44,506 nt of DNA from Mycobacteriales bacterium (GTDB taxonomy: Bacteria; Actinomycetota; Actinomycetes; Mycobacteriales; Mycobacteriaceae): positions 1 to 44,506 of the forward strand of contig DUTM01000145.1 in NCBI GenBank assembly GCA_012842085.1, written 5' to 3'. Made by a program: the position numbers and the translations under genes. Shown piece after piece: positions 6,426 to 17,700 of the stretch; position 1 is the first letter of the stretch; every line of letters begins with the position of its first letter. The notes beneath the pieces were generated by a model. The model was not told the DNA's origin. It was given only the letters and a program-made list of their open reading frames with translations, and ran no database searches.

Positions 6426-9400
6426 CTAGAAATAAACTTGATGTAATTGCTCGGCTCTCATATAGCAAAGCCCACCCAAGCCTTGAGGATTCGCTAGATT
6501 ATGTTGAATAGCGGCCAAAAAGAGTATCGGATCAACATAATACCTATACTTACTGTCAGGGCATAGCCGATAAGTCGAGCCAACATTATGTGGCACAAAG
6601 AATACCTCCCAATGAACGTGAGGATTGCTCTTATTGCCATGCCCTGTTACACCTAATTGTGCTATAGGTTGGTTGACGGTAACCGGTACTCCAGCAGTAA
6701 CATGTAGCTTGTCGCAGTGCGCATACAGGGAATACCAGGTGCCCAAGGTCCAATGCGGAGCCAAGTATATCCCAAAGGATTGATCAAGGATTTCGTGCTT
6801 CACTATAACATAGTGACCATATCCAGCCATTTCGCCAGCACTATTCGTTTCAGTGCCAACCTGCACTACAATACCATCCAGCATCGGATAAATGTTGGCT
6901 CCAAGGCGCCCGCGAACATCAAAGCCTTTATGATATCTTCGTTGTTGCGCGCCACTCCCGCTGCTTCCTGTGGAGCGAATGTGCTTCCATTGAGACTGTG
7001 CCCAATATTCTTCTTTGCCGGGCGTACCATACCCGATAAAATCACTCTTATTGATAGGCAAGCGGTATGGGTAGGGAGACATTCGATCGTGCATTGGCGG
7101 CAGTTTAACCCAATAGACTGGAGCCCAAACCGATCTACGCAATCGGTTGTTGTCCGCTCGCAATAATTCGGTTAGGGTAGGGCGAACAGAGCCAGGTGTT
7201 AATTCGCGACCAAAACAATGTGCCCCAAAAAACCGAGTATATTCTGCCGGCACTTGCGCTGGCGTGCTGATACGTTTGCCGTTTGGACCATAGATCCATC
7301 GCCCGAAATGTTCAGCAACTCCTCTTGGAGAAGAAGTAGCAGGATTGAGGAAGAAAGTAGCGTCGATGATACCGGGATACGGTGCACTACCGATAGGCTG
7401 TAACGCCTCTTTGTAGAATGCAGCGGCAATAGCCTTCATAAGTTCGTGTGAAGTACTTTGCGCTATGGCGATGGCACTCTCCAGATGTTTTTGCCAATTC
7501 GATTGCCTTACAGGATCGAATTGTCCAGGCTGATATATGGTGAGGGCAAGTGGAGAATAGCCGGGAGTATAGGCCATAAAACGCATTTCCTGCGTAGAGA
7601 ACTTTGCGAAGTTGTTAAACACCCTATTCAAAATCACGCTAGCAACTAAAATTTGACCGGGATAAGGCTCACCACGACATTCAGCATACATTACTGCAAT
7701 AAGCGTTACGATATCCTCAATAGTCACATGCCATGCCACATAATGCCCAGCCTTCTGATTATGCGTGTAACCAGCCAAATACCAGAATCCCTGCCAATGA
7801 TCTAATGCAGCCAACCACTCTGGCTTATTGCTAAGCTTTTTCTTTATAAAAGCCATATCTGCCCTATACTGCTCGATATTCGACAACGCCGGTCTTTGTA
7901 TCGCCGCTATCTTGCTATATCCAAAAACAGTACTATTATCAGAATACTTAGCTATATCATCGATGAGCAGTAGGTTATCGACCTGCACACGGTCGCTGAA
8001 CGGCAACGAGTCAGTATATGTAATTCCGCCGGATACCGGCGAGAACGCCTGGGCTTCAGAAGAGTCTGGTGTGCCATAAAAATCAGGCGCTATATTTCTC
8101 TGTTGGCTTGGTTTATAGGTTTTCTTCTTGCCGAAAGAAGACAGATCGGTAATTTGTAGTTCTTCCAAGGACGAACTGGTGCCGGCGAAAACGTTATATA
8201 ACATGTCATGATCAGCAGCCCAGCTAACGTCTGCCATATCAACCCAATCCATGTACGGCATATCCGACTTAAACTGATACTGAACATCCTGACCCAGCCA
8301 ACGAACGGCAGTAGCCCATTTTGTGTCACGAGAGCTTTGCAACGAGCCAACTACTGCTCCCTTGCTGCCCTTCAATAGCACGGTCAAATTGCTATTATGT
8401 TGCCGAAGCGGTGCTACAACAACTGCCTGACGAGCCCTGGCCTTGTAGCCGATATCCCTGACGATACCTTCGACCACTATTATGACTACCGCCGTAATTG
8501 CCAAGTTAATAATGGTACTAACCCAAAGCGCAGTACCTGCCCCAACAGTAAACCATGTATTGGTAGCTTGCCATATTTTAGACCGCAATGCGACTATGTT
8601 ATGTTTGAGGGCACCTAAGGCACCCTCAACTGCCGGCTTAGCAGCAGCTTTAGCCAACTTACCTGCCTGCCTAGCAACGATGGCCCTTTTCGAAGCGGTT
8701 GCAGCAATGCTAAGAGTCGTAATAGCTGTCAACGTCGTCATCGTGCTAGCACCAACTGCGCCAAGCATCGTCCACCATTGCGCCATCTCACCGTTGGTGG
8801 CTGCAACACAACAATCGGGAACGATACTAGTCACAAACCCCATTTCCTGGCTCATATGATGAGCAACCTCTTTAACCTGGAAGAGACCATGCATCTGGTT
8901 ATACTGATCAAATATATAACATGGATCATGTGGCTTTACTGTTGGGTCCCCTATTACTAGCAAAGGTCCTTTGTACATATCCTTCATAAAGTTAACTAAC
9001 ACAGTGGTAGCATAATTATATGCCGGTGCTTCCCAAAGTGCCTTAAGGCCAGGAACATTACTGAATATAGGCACCTTGGTCATTAAATCAGAAACGATCA
9101 CAGCAGTTCGCTGCTCTTCAGGAGCGATATCCGTATCGGCATGCACAGTAACGGATGAACCGGTCGTCTGTTTTTCGTTTTGCGACTTAGTGTTGTAACG
9201 GAGCTGCACATTATTGTAGACGCCATCGGCTGACACATAAATCCCGTTGCTGAGTATATCTGTAGCAGAATGATAGAAACGCATTTGCCAAAAAGTCTTT
9301 TGACGCAACGTGCCACGTTCCGTATACTCATAACGTAACAGCCAGCTAGGACGACCAAAAAACAGAGTGGAACGCTGCTCAAACGGCACAACGGCTGCAA

Positions 9401-12400
9401 TATAATCAGGCATGCATGCCGCATGCGACTGAAACACATCCCAAGCAGTTTTGCCAGTCTCATTAATGCCTATATTAAGCTCATCATAATAATCTTCAAG
9501 TCCCGGTATTGCACCCGCGAAAATTATCGATACATAGGACGACAGCGCACCGACCCATTCCGCCCATCCATCAGGAGCCTCCCTCAACTTAGCTACACCA
9601 GCACCAATATACACATTGTGAGTCATTTCGCCAGTAGCATAAAAGGGATTGTCCTGATAAAATGTCGGTTCGCCAAAATGCTTGATGGGATTTGCACGTG
9701 GATCTATCCACCCTTTAGATATGCCATACGTAGTTTTTTCGAGACCAGTCATATCGCCCATCATGATCTGGCGTATACGCTTACTCGATTCAGCTTTAAT
9801 GACTCCGCCTTTGGTCGGGTTAGTCAATTCCAAGCCATCACTTTGTGCAACGATCTTCACAATATCGCCGGGTGTAAACTCGGTTATGGTGCCGTTAAAG
9901 ACTACAGGAAGCGCGGAAATATCTGAGCCATATCCCATGCGCAACTGAATGCGGGCGCCAGGACGCATGAAGATAGTCTCTACGCTTTGCGCCCTATAAG
10001 CCAAAAGGGATTGAAATTCGATGTCCTCAGGATTTAAAGTCAAGTATTTCCATAACATTGCAGGCGCGTTAACCGGCAACGCATCCTTATATTGCATAGT
10101 GGTTAAATGCCCATAAGTATTGCCCAAATGCAAAATACAAGTAGAGGCCACAGCCTTACGACTGCTATAAAGATCGATAGCAAGCACTGCATTGAGACCA
10201 TAGTAATTATCGACCAGGCGCCAATTTTTAACCCATGGCCCCTCATCAATGAAAAACAGCCGATATGTTGGAAATGCTCGTACTAGTCGTCCGCGACAAT
10301 CATATCTGCACATATCGACGAGTGCAGCCTCAGCCGGATTCGATGGCAAGCCATAATAACGACCAGCACCGGTGAATGCTAAAGCTTCATCGCCACTTTG
10401 AGCAACTTCATCAAGAAATTGTTTGCGGGCACATGGCATTATCGCATTAAAAGCTTGACGACAATCTTCATGATCGCGTCTTGTAGCGTCAAAACGAACC
10501 CTGCCCAATATTGCAATCTCTAGTGGCTCCCTATAGATAACGGATTCTACAGAATCCAGAGAAACAACAAACAAACCGACAACTGGTATGCCATCGATAT
10601 TTGCCTGCAAATTATCACCAGATTCGATCGTCTCCTCCACCACATAATATCCGCCATTTGGCTGTGCCATATAGTGGGGGTCACAAATCCTAAAGATTGT
10701 GCCGAGGGGCAAATACTTGCTAGCTGCCTTGGCAGTATGCATTGACTTGTATAGCTTCCCATTTGGTATTGCCTGGTTTTCTTGCGTTAAGCCTTCTGGA
10801 TTGGCTTCCGAAGTAGAAGCAGTATACAGATATATATAGGCCTGCAGTGGCGCAGTTTTGCTTGCATTCGTTGAATACCAAACAGCACTAGTGTAATCCT
10901 CCAAACCCTCATATACAATGGCGTCCACATCAGCACCACTGATCCTAAGCGGAATGAATTTTTCATCTGTAGTTGATAAGTTGGTATCAGGATCTTGATA
11001 TAGTTTCCTGAGGGTATGATTGCATTTGCTATCAGTACATCCTGCGATAGGCGGGCTTGTATCAAGCGGTACCGGTCCATAGGCAAAGTGCTTAACCTTG
11101 CTTGTCGGCTGAATCTGCTGTAATTCGTTCGCAGTCGGCACTAATGGCACTAGATTCTTGTAGTTTAGCGTAGCATCTTTGAGCCGCACCGCCTCGCCCG
11201 TAGTTAAGCTATACAAATCAAGATTGACCTTGCCATCCAATGTGCTCTTCAATCTCTGCTTAAAAGATGTGCCATGACACACATAAAAATCGGGATCAAC
11301 ATGAGCTTTGCTATATACAACATCAGGACGAGGCCCCCGTATAGACCATTTATCGATTTCATTATAATATGATTTCGATTTAACGAGTTCAGCCATCAAT
11401 GTGTTGACTTCATCATATGTAGGCAATTCCAGATCGGGATAAGCACTACGCTCGCGCATGCGATCTTCGAAAACCTTAAACCTTGCATATTCTTCAGGCG
11501 ACCCACGATGCTGAAGGGTGGTCAGCTCTTCCGGGGAGTCGAGCAACGCATCTAATTCTTCAATATCGCGCTGTGCCCGCTCAAATGCAGTCAAAACCAT
11601 TTCGATACGGTATAAACCGGGTTGCCCGTCCACCGTATGGATGGTAATAGAGTCAACGATTACACTGTTAACGCCAAAGAGCTGAGCCAAATCGTTGCGG
11701 ATCAACATAAATCCAGACTCCATACCATATCGATATTGTCGCGATAGATTGTTAACGTGCGTTACAAGACTATCTAGCTCTCTCACAGCCTGAAAACTAG
11801 TAGTTTCAAACACGATCCGAATCACCGTATCCATAGAACCCAAGTATTGATGCGCGCCATACTCTTCGCTGCTAGCAGGCATATCAACCACAACATTGTT
11901 CATGGCTATAACGAAGGACGTCATGACCAAATCCTCTTGATGCGGTATAAAACTCATATCAAAGATCAATTCCTGCTCTGCTCTGGCGACCTGCTCGCTA
12001 ATCTGTGTACTCCATTCTCGGGGATCTCGATAATAAGCAGCAACCTCTTTCATGCGTTGCGCTGGCACTAGATAAAACGGGCTAGGAACGTATTGTTTCG
12101 TTTGTTCATTGTACAAATACAAACGAACAATACCGGGGACATGCGCATAAGACGTCCCCTCTAGCTCCAGAATAAATACATCGCATAACAGCTTACCATC
12201 AAGATATGGGCTATCCAGATACTGAACTTTTTTCCGAAGCTGAGAAAAAACGCGAGGACGATACCAAGGAAAATAGCCGATAGTCCGATAATAATCATAA
12301 ATCTGCTCAATATTATCGATGCTGCTAGATAGACCAGACATGCTAGAGCCCTTGGCAAGTTGCATATCATCTCTACGCATCATGTTGTATAGCGTCGCAT

Positions 12401-14750
12401 CCTTTAACGCCAATCCCGTTGCCTTATCTTTTATATACTGCCAATACTGCTCAAGGCATTCTTCTTTCGTGCCCCTTGTCCGCTGATAAAAGGCATAATT
12501 GTCCATGGCTTTCTTCATGCCCAGGGAAGCTGCAAATTGCCGCTGAAAATCCGTATTAGGCGAATTGCCTGCAAGCAAATAGCTGATCTGCGCCTTCAGG
12601 GATTTTGAAGCCGCAATATTCCTGGCATTCTGCTCCGTGGCTGCATAAAATGTACATTCATTTCTGACACCAGTTGATGGCACAGCACATAGACGCAACT
12701 TGCTATCAGCAGGCAGACGAGACCACATGTCAGCTGTGCCATCAACAATGGCTCTCTGATAATAGTCGCGGAACAAAGGCCATATAATAGATTCACTGAA
12801 AAAGATCGAATCATATAAAAACACATTATGGTTGAATGGGAGTAATGTCAACTCGGCGTGCAAAGAGCCCGGAAAGCCTGGAACTGTGCCAACCTGCAAC
12901 GACAAAAACGTCACAGCCCATATATCATAACCTGCATTGAGCAGTGTGTTTTCTATGGGCACAAAGGGCGTTCGCTTAAACTGAGCAATTAATGCTCTGA
13001 GGCCATCGATATGATAAAAACGATTAATGTTGCTATTGCCCTTATATCTTGTCTCCTCATATACCCTACCATTAATGCTCTCCACATCGTGAAAATACAA
13101 ATCAATCTCGATTACAGTCTTAACATGCCCGGTAGTTTTCTTAACAGTACTGCGAGAACGCATCAGCGGCAATCTAGTAGTCTCAGATACGCGTTGCACC
13201 CTAATAGCAGTTGGGGGCACAATAAACTGCACATCTCCAATACGCATTCCGTTTTCAGGCAATTCACCATGGACATCATCCAGATCATACCACTCAAATG
13301 GTTCAGCCTCAATGAATTTAGGCTCCCACATATCAGATTGCCATGGATGAGCGTGCTGCTCATACAGTCGCTTGCCTTGTTTGGCGTATCTCTCATACTC
13401 CGATTGACACGCAACCAATGCAGTCCATTTCCCACCTTGCGTAAACAGCATGGGATCAGCCATGCCCATCGCCAAAAGCATCAGGCCAAGATTATAATAT
13501 TGACCTGTCTTCCTGCCAGTCTCATCAACCTGCGGAATAAAAACTTCACCCAACGGTCTGCCATATTTATCAAAACCATTATAGCCAAGCCCTTTATCAA
13601 GAGCAAAGTAAAAATGACCGTCGCTCATATCAAGCATACTTTGAACCAAATTATATGCCTGCTGAGCACCTTCTTGATTTTCCCACTTGGTATAATCTCG
13701 ATCGTATACCTTATACTCGGGAGCGTTAATGCCGGCAATGCGTATGCTATTGCTTTCTTGCGCGTCGGGATAAACGCTACGCAAGGACTGCAGCAATGCT
13801 TCTTTTTCAGCAGCCGATGCAGCATAACATTCCGTAAACAGCTGGGTGGTAGCTATCGTGTCACCATCTATGGCGCGAACAGCTTGCATGGCGACGCATT
13901 TGACAGGTCTGTTCTTTGCATCCCGAGTAGGCAATGATACCAGTGGCCAAACAGTTGTAGGTTGCTTGACTTGTCCTGCCTGTAGGCGTCTAAAATAATC
14001 TCTCGAAATTATCGATGTGCCCTCTGGGCGTACTCCAACAACTTGTGGCAGACTGGTCAGAACATGCATCTGTGCATCGGCAATGTCAATAATGGTGGCT
14101 GATTTAAATTTGCTGCTCGATAACTGAATATAATAAACCCAGGTATTGATGGTAATTTGCTCTCCGTAAGCATCATGCATTTTAGCATGTTCGATAGTCT
14201 TAGGCGCACCATAACCAATTAAGTCGAAATCAATATCGGTAATGTCCGCACAACATGCAAACTCTCGACCATCTTCAGATAGCATATCAAGCTTATAGCC
14301 ATAGGCTTTTTCATTACTCTTGTCCGCATATGGCGGAATAGTCATCCGATAACTAAAGCGAGTCATCTTACGCAAACAAGCACGCTTAATGGTGCCCATT
14401 GCCTTCTTGTCATCAAGCGTTGCAGCCAAATGAGCGCGACCTGCCTCAGTGATCCTAACCTTGGATAAACCAGAAGATGTCCAACGCGCTATAGCTTGCA
14501 TGCCAATCACCGAGACCGGATTGATACGATAAGCAGACTGGATCTCATAACTGATATCGAGCAGGTTAGCCTTGGCTGCCTTAGGCTTCTCTCCGCCGTA
14601 TACAACCACCACACCATAATCGGGATGCACATACCTAAATTTGACGAGCATATAGCGCTTGTCCGTAGGATGTGCCATCATCGAGTCAATAAAGATAACC
14701 AAGGGCTCAATACTTGCAATATTCGTAATAGTATCAAGAAAATCTGCCAA
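6426..14750 (-). CDS. Giant tail hub protein with SNase-like, SleB-like and M23 peptidase domains
   Basis: This 2774-aa protein starts at TTG, 12 nt after AAGGAGG. Domains by residue: 285-470 staphylococcal-nuclease-like (IDGDT near 294-298, Arg337 and Glu345 with the family's 8-residue spacing, Arg398 in YGRPLG). Residues 500-640 and 950-1065 are baseplate domains. Residues about 1550-1985 are a tail-hub core with a PGDIVKIVAQSDGLEL block. Residues about 2003-2030 and 2073-2100 are hydrophobic, membrane-like stretches. Residues about 2340-2515 are a SleB-type cell wall hydrolase (Glu2357 in YAECRGEP). Residues about 2590-2730 are an M23/lysostaphin-type endopeptidase with HKGFD (His2607, Asp2611) and HVHWE (His2711, His2713). 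The protein probably forms the tail tip and opens peptidoglycan during DNA entry. Hydrolase-hub fusions are known; the nuclease domain inside the hub is unusual. Domain borders are approximate. Confidence 0.9.
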   Translation of the reverse strand: MADFLDTITNIASIEPLVIFIDSMMAHPTDKRYMLVKFRYVHPDYGVVVVYGGEKPKAAKANLLDISYEIQSAYRINPVSVIGMQAIARWTSSGLSKVRITEAGRAHLAATLDDKKAMGTIKRACLRKMTRFSYRMTIPPYADKSNEKAYGYKLDMLSEDGREFACCADITDIDFDLIGYGAPKTIEHAKMHDAYGEQITINTWVYYIQLSSSKFKSATIIDIADAQMHVLTSLPQVVGVRPEGTSIISRDYFRRLQAGQVKQPTTVWPLVSLPTRDAKNRPVKCVAMQAVRAIDGDTIATTQLFTECYAASAAEKEALLQSLRSVYPDAQESNSIRIAGINAPEYKVYDRDYTKWENQEGAQQAYNLVQSMLDMSDGHFYFALDKGLGYNGFDKYGRPLGEVFIPQVDETGRKTGQYYNLGLMLLAMGMADPMLFTQGGKWTALVACQSEYERYAKQGKRLYEQHAHPWQSDMWEPKFIEAEPFEWYDLDDVHGELPENGMRIGDVQFIVPPTAIRVQRVSETTRLPLMRSRSTVKKTTGHVKTVIEIDLYFHDVESINGRVYEETRYKGNSNINRFYHIDGLRALIAQFKRTPFVPIENTLLNAGYDIWAVTFLSLQVGTVPGFPGSLHAELTLLPFNHNVFLYDSIFFSESIIWPLFRDYYQRAIVDGTADMWSRLPADSKLRLCAVPSTGVRNECTFYAATEQNARNIAASKSLKAQISYLLAGNSPNTDFQRQFAASLGMKKAMDNYAFYQRTRGTKEECLEQYWQYIKDKATGLALKDATLYNMMRRDDMQLAKGSSMSGLSSSIDNIEQIYDYYRTIGYFPWYRPRVFSQLRKKVQYLDSPYLDGKLLCDVFILELEGTSYAHVPGIVRLYLYNEQTKQYVPSPFYLVPAQRMKEVAAYYRDPREWSTQISEQVARAEQELIFDMSFIPHQEDLVMTSFVIAMNNVVVDMPASSEEYGAHQYLGSMDTVIRIVFETTSFQAVRELDSLVTHVNNLSRQYRYGMESGFMLIRNDLAQLFGVNSVIVDSITIHTVDGQPGLYRIEMVLTAFERAQRDIEELDALLDSPEELTTLQHRGSPEEYARFKVFEDRMRERSAYPDLELPTYDEVNTLMAELVKSKSYYNEIDKWSIRGPRPDVVYSKAHVDPDFYVCHGTSFKQRLKSTLDGKVNLDLYSLTTGEAVRLKDATLNYKNLVPLVPTANELQQIQPTSKVKHFAYGPVPLDTSPPIAGCTDSKCNHTLRKLYQDPDTNLSTTDEKFIPLRISGADVDAIVYEGLEDYTSAVWYSTNASKTAPLQAYIYLYTASTSEANPEGLTQENQAIPNGKLYKSMHTAKAASKYLPLGTIFRICDPHYMAQPNGGYYVVEETIESGDNLQANIDGIPVVGLFVVSLDSVESVIYREPLEIAILGRVRFDATRRDHEDCRQAFNAIMPCARKQFLDEVAQSGDEALAFTGAGRYYGLPSNPAEAALVDMCRYDCRGRLVRAFPTYRLFFIDEGPWVKNWRLVDNYYGLNAVLAIDLYSSRKAVASTCILHLGNTYGHLTTMQYKDALPVNAPAMLWKYLTLNPEDIEFQSLLAYRAQSVETIFMRPGARIQLRMGYGSDISALPVVFNGTITEFTPGDIVKIVAQSDGLELTNPTKGGVIKAESSKRIRQIMMGDMTGLEKTTYGISKGWIDPRANPIKHFGEPTFYQDNPFYATGEMTHNVYIGAGVAKLREAPDGWAEWVGALSSYVSIIFAGAIPGLEDYYDELNIGINETGKTAWDVFQSHAACMPDYIAAVVPFEQRSTLFFGRPSWLLRYEYTERGTLRQKTFWQMRFYHSATDILSNGIYVSADGVYNNVQLRYNTKSQNEKQTTGSSVTVHADTDIAPEEQRTAVIVSDLMTKVPIFSNVPGLKALWEAPAYNYATTVLVNFMKDMYKGPLLVIGDPTVKPHDPCYIFDQYNQMHGLFQVKEVAHHMSQEMGFVTSIVPDCCVAATNGEMAQWWTMLGAVGASTMTTLTAITTLSIAATASKRAIVARQAGKLAKAAAKPAVEGALGALKHNIVALRSKIWQATNTWFTVGAGTALWVSTIINLAITAVVIIVVEGIVRDIGYKARARQAVVVAPLRQHNSNLTVLLKGSKGAVVGSLQSSRDTKWATAVRWLGQDVQYQFKSDMPYMDWVDMADVSWAADHDMLYNVFAGTSSSLEELQITDLSSFGKKKTYKPSQQRNIAPDFYGTPDSSEAQAFSPVSGGITYTDSLPFSDRVQVDNLLLIDDIAKYSDNSTVFGYSKIAAIQRPALSNIEQYRADMAFIKKKLSNKPEWLAALDHWQGFWYLAGYTHNQKAGHYVAWHVTIEDIVTLIAVMYAECRGEPYPGQILVASVILNRVFNNFAKFSTQEMRFMAYTPGYSPLALTIYQPGQFDPVRQSNWQKHLESAIAIAQSTSHELMKAIAAAFYKEALQPIGSAPYPGIIDATFFLNPATSSPRGVAEHFGRWIYGPNGKRISTPAQVPAEYTRFFGAHCFGRELTPGSVRPTLTELLRADNNRLRRSVWAPVYWVKLPPMHDRMSPYPYRLPINKSDFIGYGTPGKEEYWAQSQWKHIRSTGSSGSGAQQRRYHKGFDVRGRLGANIYPMLDGIVVQVGTETNSAGEMAGYGHYVIVKHEILDQSFGIYLAPHWTLGTWYSLYAHCDKLHVTAGVPVTVNQPIAQLGVTGHGNKSNPHVHWEVFFVPHNVGSTYRLCPDSKYRYYVDPILFLAAIQHNLANPQGLGGLCYMRAEQLHQVYF

Positions 14751-14785
14751 TGATGCCAGGTACCTCCTTTAACGCAAACACCGGC

Positions 14786-17700
14786 TTATTGAAGCAACTC
14801 GGCAGTACGTTTGTCCAGCCAATCGGCATCTATTTTGTAAGACGTATCCCTAACATTTAAATTGATATTAATAGGACCAGGCACAGATCTGCCAATGGCA
14901 GACTGAATAATGGCTTCAAGCTGTTCCTTACTCATTGTGCTGTTAGCAGTACCTCGTATTTTAAGCTGGACCCCTGAGTAACCTGCACCCTGTTGCGAAG
15001 CCATATAGGAACGTGGTAGCATCTGATGATAAGCAGGTCTGGGCAACGCTGGATCAAATACACCATCAGTTGCAGGTGCCATATCGCCACCACGCCTATC
15101 GTATGGCAGCTGAGCATTGTTTATAAAAGCACCCATAGCATGAAGGGCTCCCCTAATAATAAAAGGACTGGCAATATTCTTGACCGTTCTGCCAACATGT
15201 CGTATCTTGCCCCAAGCCGAACGATTTACCGGCAACTGTTCGGCTGACATTGGCTTGCCAGCATCATAAATGCCAAGCGCCTCCAGCAATTGTTGACGAT
15301 CTATGCCAAGCAGCTTGTCAAACTCCTCCATCTGCTTAACAACTTCCGCATCAAGATTTGCTCGACTACCAAAAAACTGCAATACCAACTGTTGCTGGTC
15401 TTCAGTCAACGTACTGATATCGCTTGCCGCATATAGGTCACGCAAGGCAAGCGCAAAAGTCTGCATCAATGAATCGAGGTCCGAGGGATTCTTTACAGTC
15501 TCTTCAAGCTCAGTAATAACGGCAGCACGAGTCTCATATTCAGTGGCTGTTCCCCGAATGAACTGATCGGCAGCCTCAACTAGTCTTTGCATCTCTTCAG
15601 GCGTATATGGACGCATAGTCTCCATCTCTTCAGCAACGGTAACTATCTGTTCATATCTGGTAAGACGAGCTTCCTCCTCTTCAGATAGTACCTGTCCTTT
15701 ACCTCGAGCCCTGTATAAGCGATAGAAATCCTTTGATATCTGTCGTAACGTCGCGTTCATTTCCTTGCCAGCATAATAATGACTAGCCGCTTCGAACGAA
15801 TCAAAACGCTGCTCATCAACCGCCTTTTGTGCACGTTCGGCAACACGTTGGTCGTACTCTTCATCAAGTATGCCCTTAGTACGCATGGCATCTTGCATTC
15901 GCCTCAACGCTTCTTGTCTCGCAGCATCAGGAGTCATGTTGGCTTTCTCTTGCAACTCCGATGCGAGATGCCATAAGGATATCTGCACCGTACGATCTAT
16001 ATCTACAGGATCATAGATAGCAATGTTGAATGCATCCCAAGCCTGCATATTACTACCAGGCAGTGCAACATCAATATCGAGTTTGACACGATAATCTTGC
16101 TCCGGCAACATGACGGTCTCACGTGTCGAAACTTCCTGCTCCAAAAACGCCCTCAAATCGTGCATTTTGCGTTCTGCAGTTTTAGCACTTACAAAACCAC
16201 AATCCGTATATTGAACAAACAACCTTTTAAGAAATCCATAAAGCCGTTGTTCCTGAGCCAAGCGGGGAGATAGCGCAATCAATTGTTCAATTTCATGCGG
16301 TAACAACCCAATTTCATCTATGCGCTGCTGCATGCTTTCATCAATAGGCTGTCCTGCTGCCTGTTGTGCCAAGGCAACAGCAACCTCTTGGATATCCCAT
16401 CCAGGCAAATATCTAGTTGTCCTGAACCCTCGGCTATCGATAGATTTCATGGTAACCGTCGATGATAATACATTTTCATATGCGGCCTTCTCATAAGTTC
16501 GCCTAGCACGATCAATAAAGTTCCTATGAGCAAGTTCGCTTACCTGTTCTTCAGTCAAACCCTCAAACACGCCAGGTTCAGCTTGATATCGCACTACACT
16601 AAAATGCTCATGAAAGAATTGCGTGGCAGCTCCATAAGAGGCAGTTTCTAGATCAACATATTCGTCCATAGGCTCCCCATGAGCATCAAGCCGCTCCAGG
16701 CGAATGGTAATCTGACTACCCAACCCCAGCTTGTTTTCAAGCGCCAAATCCTTTTCGCCAGGCTTGCCAAAACCTATATTAACCAAGCGATACATGGATT
16801 TCGCATATATTCTGTTTTCATGGGTTGGACTCCTGGAGCCAATCTTTGCCATCACTATATCGCCTGCATGCAAATTCGGCAGTTGTATGCTATCGGAATA
16901 AATATAGGCTTCATCTTCAAGCAAAGCATCTATGCCCGCCAATTGTTTGCCCAGAACATTGGCCGTTAAAACGGTGTCTACTTCAGCGAAATGCAATTGA
17001 TCAGGATCACTGATATCGATATCATAGAGCTTGGCCAAATCTATCAAGCGATATGCATCTGCGTCGGGGCACATCAATCTCGCCAAGGTCAATGTGTCAA
17101 GCAGACTTTTACCACGTAATAGTTTCCGTATATCTGTTGGCAGCTTAGCCCGACGAAACAATTCATCCAACACAATGGCCTCATATGCAAAGCGTTGCCC
17201 AGCAATCAGTTGATTACGCTCTACAGCATCCAGCAGGATACGAGCAGCTTGTTTGGCAGATACAACCTTATCCTTTACGGATATTGTGTCACCACTGGGT
17301 AATTCTACTCCCCTCGTGCTTTCTTCAATTATGCGCCGTATCTTCGCATGCTCTATATCAGAAGGATCGAAGATCTGTAAGCCTGCCTTTACCGCCTCAA
17401 TATTACCGCCTTCTCGCGTAAAAGGTCTGGCCGCATCTCCGCTAACCAGGTCATAACGTCGTGCATATTGCGCAAGCGAAGCCAGCATGATGATTTGTTG
17501 CTCCGACAGCTCCTGAATATTCCCAGCCTCAACAAGCTCTATAACAGAACGCATATATTGCGCCGCTTCATCAGACATTTCAACTATATATGACGACACG
17601 TCAGGGCTACCAGACAAACCAACTTGCTCCACCATAGCAAACTGCAATAAACTAAAAGCCTCAGGCGGCACGCCCTGCCCAATAGTGCGACCCATTACAA

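Noticed and set aside
13011-13937. 308-residue plus-strand reading frame
   Set aside because: It lies entirely opposite the hub gene, has no convincing ribosome site and its composition is what the complement of that gene would give.
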